A stretch of DNA of 16,524 nucleotides from Prevotella sp. UBA3776. GTDB taxonomy: Bacteria > Bacteroidota > Bacteroidia > Bacteroidales > Bacteroidaceae. This document shows positions 13,788-16,524 of this stretch, one piece after another. Under the pieces are notes generated by a model that saw only the letters and a program-made list of their open reading frames with translations, was not told the origin of the DNA and did no database searches. Within the stretch, counting starts at the first letter, position 1, and each line of letters begins with the position of its first letter. The position numbers and the translations under genes were made by a program. The stretch is from the NCBI GenBank assembly GCA_002369515.1, contig DFFM01000032.1:1-16524 (forward strand), read 5' to 3'.

Positions 13788-16484
13788 ATGAACCTTCGTT
13801 TCAATATTGACTATCAGGCAGCCTTCGGCGAAGAACTGGTGCTGAACATCATTCTGCCGGAAGGCAAGGGAGGCAAGCAGACCTCCAGCTATCGGATGAC
13901 ATCCGACGGACAGAGCCGCTGGTCGTGCGACATACGCCGCAAGCCAGACGGACAAAACTTCATCGACTATTACTATGCCGTTGAGCGCGACGGCGCGCAA
14001 GTGCGCCACGAGTGGCTCGTGGCCATGCACCGCCTGGAGCTGCGCGGCCATACTGACGCCAACTATACCGTTTATGACCACTGGATTGACGCCCCCGAAG
14101 ACTCCTATCTCTACAGCTCGGCCTTCACCGACTGCATAGCCACCCACGAGCAGCAACTGGCTCCCGAGACCGCCTATCCCGTCACGGTGAGGCTGAAGGT
14201 TCGCGCCCCGCAACTGCGCACGGGCGAGCGTCTGGCCGTTCTGGGCGAGGACGCCACGTTGGGAGCGTGGGAGGCCAAGAAGGCCGTCGCCATGTACGAG
14301 CACAACTACAACGAATGGGTGGTGAACATCGACGCCACGCGGCTGTCGCGCCCCTTCATCGAGTTCAAGTTTGTGGTGCTCGACGAGGAAGTAGATGTCA
14401 CCCCGCTGTGGGAAGAAGGCTCCAACCGCACCATCATGCTGCCAGCTCTGGAGCAGGGCGACGTGGTGGTGTATGAGCTGCCACAGGCATTTTTCCCCAT
14501 TCACAATATGAAGTGCGCCGGCACATTGGTGCCCGTGTTCTCGCTCCGCTCAGAGGGCAGTTTCGGTGTGGGCGACTTCGGCGACCTGCGCCAGATGACC
14601 GACTGGGTGGCACAGACACGGCAGCGCGTACTTCAGATTCTGCCCATCAACGACACCACCATCACCCACACTTGGACCGACTCCTACCCCTACTCCTGCA
14701 TCAGCATCTTCGCCCTGCACCCGCAGTATGCCGACTTCCGCCAGCTGCCGCCCCTGAAGGACGAGGAGACTAGGATGAAGTTCGAACAACTGCGCCAAGA
14801 ACTCAACGCCCTGCCGCAGATAGACTACGAGCGCGTGAACCGCGCCAAGAACGAATATCTGCGTCTGATCTTCGAACAGGAAGGGCGAAAGGCCATGGGT
14901 ACGGAAGGCTTCAAACGTTTCTTCAGCGAAAACAAGCACTGGCTGGCTCCCTACGCACAGTATTGCCTGCTGCGCGACCAGAACGGCACCGCCGACTACA
15001 CCCAGTGGCCCGACCACAACACTTTCTGCGAGGACGACCGCAAGGCGCTGGAGAACCCGCGCACAAAAATATATAAAGAGGTGGCGTTCTTCTACTACGT
15101 GCAGTACGTGCTCAACAACCAGATGCAGGCTGCCCACCAGCATGCACGCTCGAAGGGTGTCATACTGAAGGGCGACATCCCCATCGGCGTGAACCGCTAC
15201 GGATGCGACGCTTGGCAGGAGCCCCGCTACTTCAACCTGAACGGCCAGGCCGGAGCACCGCCCGACGATTTCTCGGTGAACGGCCAGAACTGGGGCTTCC
15301 CCACTTACAACTGGGACGAGATGCTGAAGGACGACTGCCTGTGGTGGGTGCGCCGGTTCACCAACATGGCCAAGTTCTTCGATGCCTACCGCATCGACCA
15401 CGTGCTGGGCTTCTTCCGCATCTGGGAGATTCCCGCCGATGCCGTCCACGGACTGCTCGGACAGTTCCAGCCCGCACTGGGCATGACCCGCGAGGAGATT
15501 GAAGCCTACGGGCTGCACTGGCAGGAGCAGCTCTTCACCGAGCCGTATATCCGCGACTGGGTGATCGACCGCGTGTTCAAAGAGCATGCCGACGAGGTGC
15601 GCCACAACTATCTGGACCACCAGCACGACGACGTTTGGCGCATGAAGCCCGCCTTCGATACGCAGCGCAAGGTGGAGGCCGCCTTCGAGGGCAAAGACTC
15701 TGAGAAGGACCTCTGGCTGCGCGACGGACTGTACGCCCTGATCAGCGACGTGCTCTTTGTGCGCGACCATAAGGACGGCGAGAAATTCCATCCGCGCATC
15801 AGCGTCCAGTACGACTTCATCTACGAATCGCTCAGCGAAGGCGAGAAATACGTCTTCAACCGCCTCTACAACGACTACTTCTACCGCCGCAACAACCAGT
15901 TCTGGTATCGCGAGGCCATGAAGAAGCTGCCGCGTCTGGTGCAGGCCACGCGCATGCTCGTCTGCGCCGAAGACCTGGGCATGGTGCCCGACTGTGTGCC
16001 CTGGGTGATGAACGAGCTGCGCATCCTCTCCCTCGAGCTGCAATCCATGCCCAAAGACCCCGCCACACGCTTCGGCCACCTCTCGCGCAACCCCTACCGC
16101 TCTGTCTGCACCATCTCGAGCCATGACATGCCCACGCTCCGCCAGTGGTGGGACGAAGACGCACAGCGTACGCAGGAGTACTACAACACCATGCTCTACC
16201 GTGGCGACAACGCACCCCATCCGCTGCCCGGATGGTTGGCCCGCGACATCATCTCGCGCCACCTCACGTCACCTTCCATGCTCTGCATCCTCTCCATACA
16301 GGACTGGCTCGCCATGGACGAGCGGCTGCGGCTGCCCGACCCGAACGCCGAACGCATCAACATTCCTGCCAATCCGCGCCACTACTGGCGCTACCGCATG
16401 CACCTCAGCATCGAGCAGCTGCTCCAAGCCGATGCCTTCAATGCCAACATCAGCGAGCTCATCCTGCAGGCAGGAAGGAAATGA
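13788..16484 (+). CDS. malQ: 4-alpha-glucanotransferase, GH77, DPE2 type with CBM20 modules
   Basis: This 898-residue cytoplasmic enzyme moves glucosyl units between alpha-1,4-glucans and would let the cell use maltose by transfer to a longer acceptor with release of glucose. Two N-terminal CBM20-like starch-binding modules (about 1-110 and 125-235; LAVLGEDATLGAWEAKKAV in the second) precede the GH77 barrel, which starts at GTLVPVFSLRSEGSFGVGDFGDL. The catalytic Asp is Asp537 (FDAYRIDHVLGFFRIW), the acid/base Glu728 (VCAEDLGMVP) and the third carboxylate Asp780 (SSHDMPTLR). GAPPDDFSVNGQNWGFPTYNW is the typical substrate-loop stretch. The size (about 900 residues) and CBM20 pair match plant DPE2 and Bacteroidetes homologues rather than E. 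coli MalQ (about 690). It has its own promoter with the LacI-type operator. No signal peptide is seen. The start at 13788 fits the promoter; no Shine-Dalgarno site is visible. The last 40 nt of the window hold nothing recognisable. Confidence 0.93.
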   Translation: MNLRFNIDYQAAFGEELVLNIILPEGKGGKQTSSYRMTSDGQSRWSCDIRRKPDGQNFIDYYYAVERDGAQVRHEWLVAMHRLELRGHTDANYTVYDHWIDAPEDSYLYSSAFTDCIATHEQQLAPETAYPVTVRLKVRAPQLRTGERLAVLGEDATLGAWEAKKAVAMYEHNYNEWVVNIDATRLSRPFIEFKFVVLDEEVDVTPLWEEGSNRTIMLPALEQGDVVVYELPQAFFPIHNMKCAGTLVPVFSLRSEGSFGVGDFGDLRQMTDWVAQTRQRVLQILPINDTTITHTWTDSYPYSCISIFALHPQYADFRQLPPLKDEETRMKFEQLRQELNALPQIDYERVNRAKNEYLRLIFEQEGRKAMGTEGFKRFFSENKHWLAPYAQYCLLRDQNGTADYTQWPDHNTFCEDDRKALENPRTKIYKEVAFFYYVQYVLNNQMQAAHQHARSKGVILKGDIPIGVNRYGCDAWQEPRYFNLNGQAGAPPDDFSVNGQNWGFPTYNWDEMLKDDCLWWVRRFTNMAKFFDAYRIDHVLGFFRIWEIPADAVHGLLGQFQPALGMTREEIEAYGLHWQEQLFTEPYIRDWVIDRVFKEHADEVRHNYLDHQHDDVWRMKPAFDTQRKVEAAFEGKDSEKDLWLRDGLYALISDVLFVRDHKDGEKFHPRISVQYDFIYESLSEGEKYVFNRLYNDYFYRRNNQFWYREAMKKLPRLVQATRMLVCAEDLGMVPDCVPWVMNELRILSLELQSMPKDPATRFGHLSRNPYRSVCTISSHDMPTLRQWWDEDAQRTQEYYNTMLYRGDNAPHPLPGWLARDIISRHLTSPSMLCILSIQDWLAMDERLRLPDPNAERINIPANPRHYWRYRMHLSIEQLLQADAFNANISELILQAGRK

Positions 16485-16524
16485 TTCCAGCGGAGCTCCC
16501 ACAAACAACGTCCATCCCCCTGTC

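Noticed and set aside
14550..16262. Open frame of 570 codons on the minus strand opposite the glucanotransferase gene
   Set aside because: Same cause: the mirrored frame of a GC-rich gene, with low-complexity Val/Ala/His/Glu content and no domain. The GH77 catalytic residues on the plus strand leave no doubt about the real gene.

Overview
The window looks like a piece of a Bacteroidales chromosome, most likely Prevotellaceae. It carries a SusC/SusD pair with surface lipoproteins, promoters of the Bacteroidetes type (TAnnTTTG) and few Shine-Dalgarno sequences. It also has a secreted leucine-rich-repeat protein whose C-terminal tail is of a type common in Prevotella. The genus is inference from style, not from a marker gene.

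Layout. Positions 1-421 hold no gene, only repeats, hairpins and the probable terminator of the operon that follows. Positions 422-7462 (minus strand) are a four-gene starch/maltooligosaccharide uptake operon read right to left: susC-like TonB-dependent transporter, susD-like lipoprotein, short susE-like lipoprotein, and three-module susE/susF-like lipoprotein. Positions 7463-7797 are a divergent control region. The plus strand then carries a LacI-family regulator (7798-8823) and a GPH/SLC45-type MFS sugar transporter (8959-10263). A repeat-rich gap follows (10264-10739), then a secreted PAP2 phosphatase (10740-11297) and a secreted FISUMP/LRR protein (11425-13473). After a second repeat-rich gap (13474-13787) comes a large DPE2-type 4-alpha-glucanotransferase (GH77 with CBM20 modules, 13788-16484).

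How the genes fit together. SusD, SusE and SusF analogues would bind glucan at the surface, SusC would carry oligosaccharides into the periplasm, the MFS protein would carry maltose or short maltodextrins across the inner membrane, and the glucanotransferase would use maltose in the cytoplasm. No glycoside hydrolase (susA, susB or susG counterpart) lies in the window, so the degrading enzymes must be elsewhere or just outside it. There is no SusR-type regulator here; the LacI-family protein appears to take that place.

Main discovery. Three promoters (susC, the lacI-type gene and the glucanotransferase gene) share one architecture with identical spacing: a LacI-type operator GCAAnCGnTTGC, 33 nt, GAACAAC, 16 nt, then a TAnnTTTR -7 element. 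The susC and lacI-type promoters use the same operator, which lies exactly midway between them. The operator lies far upstream of the -7 element and GAACAAC replaces the usual -33 TTTG. This suggests activation by a LacI-family protein rather than simple repression, and it ties the glucanotransferase to the uptake operon although two unrelated genes lie in between. Secondary observations are a dispersed 85-bp intergenic repeat family, a repeat copy that supplies the start codon of the phosphatase gene, and short repeats that appear to have been taken into the reading frame of the LRR protein.
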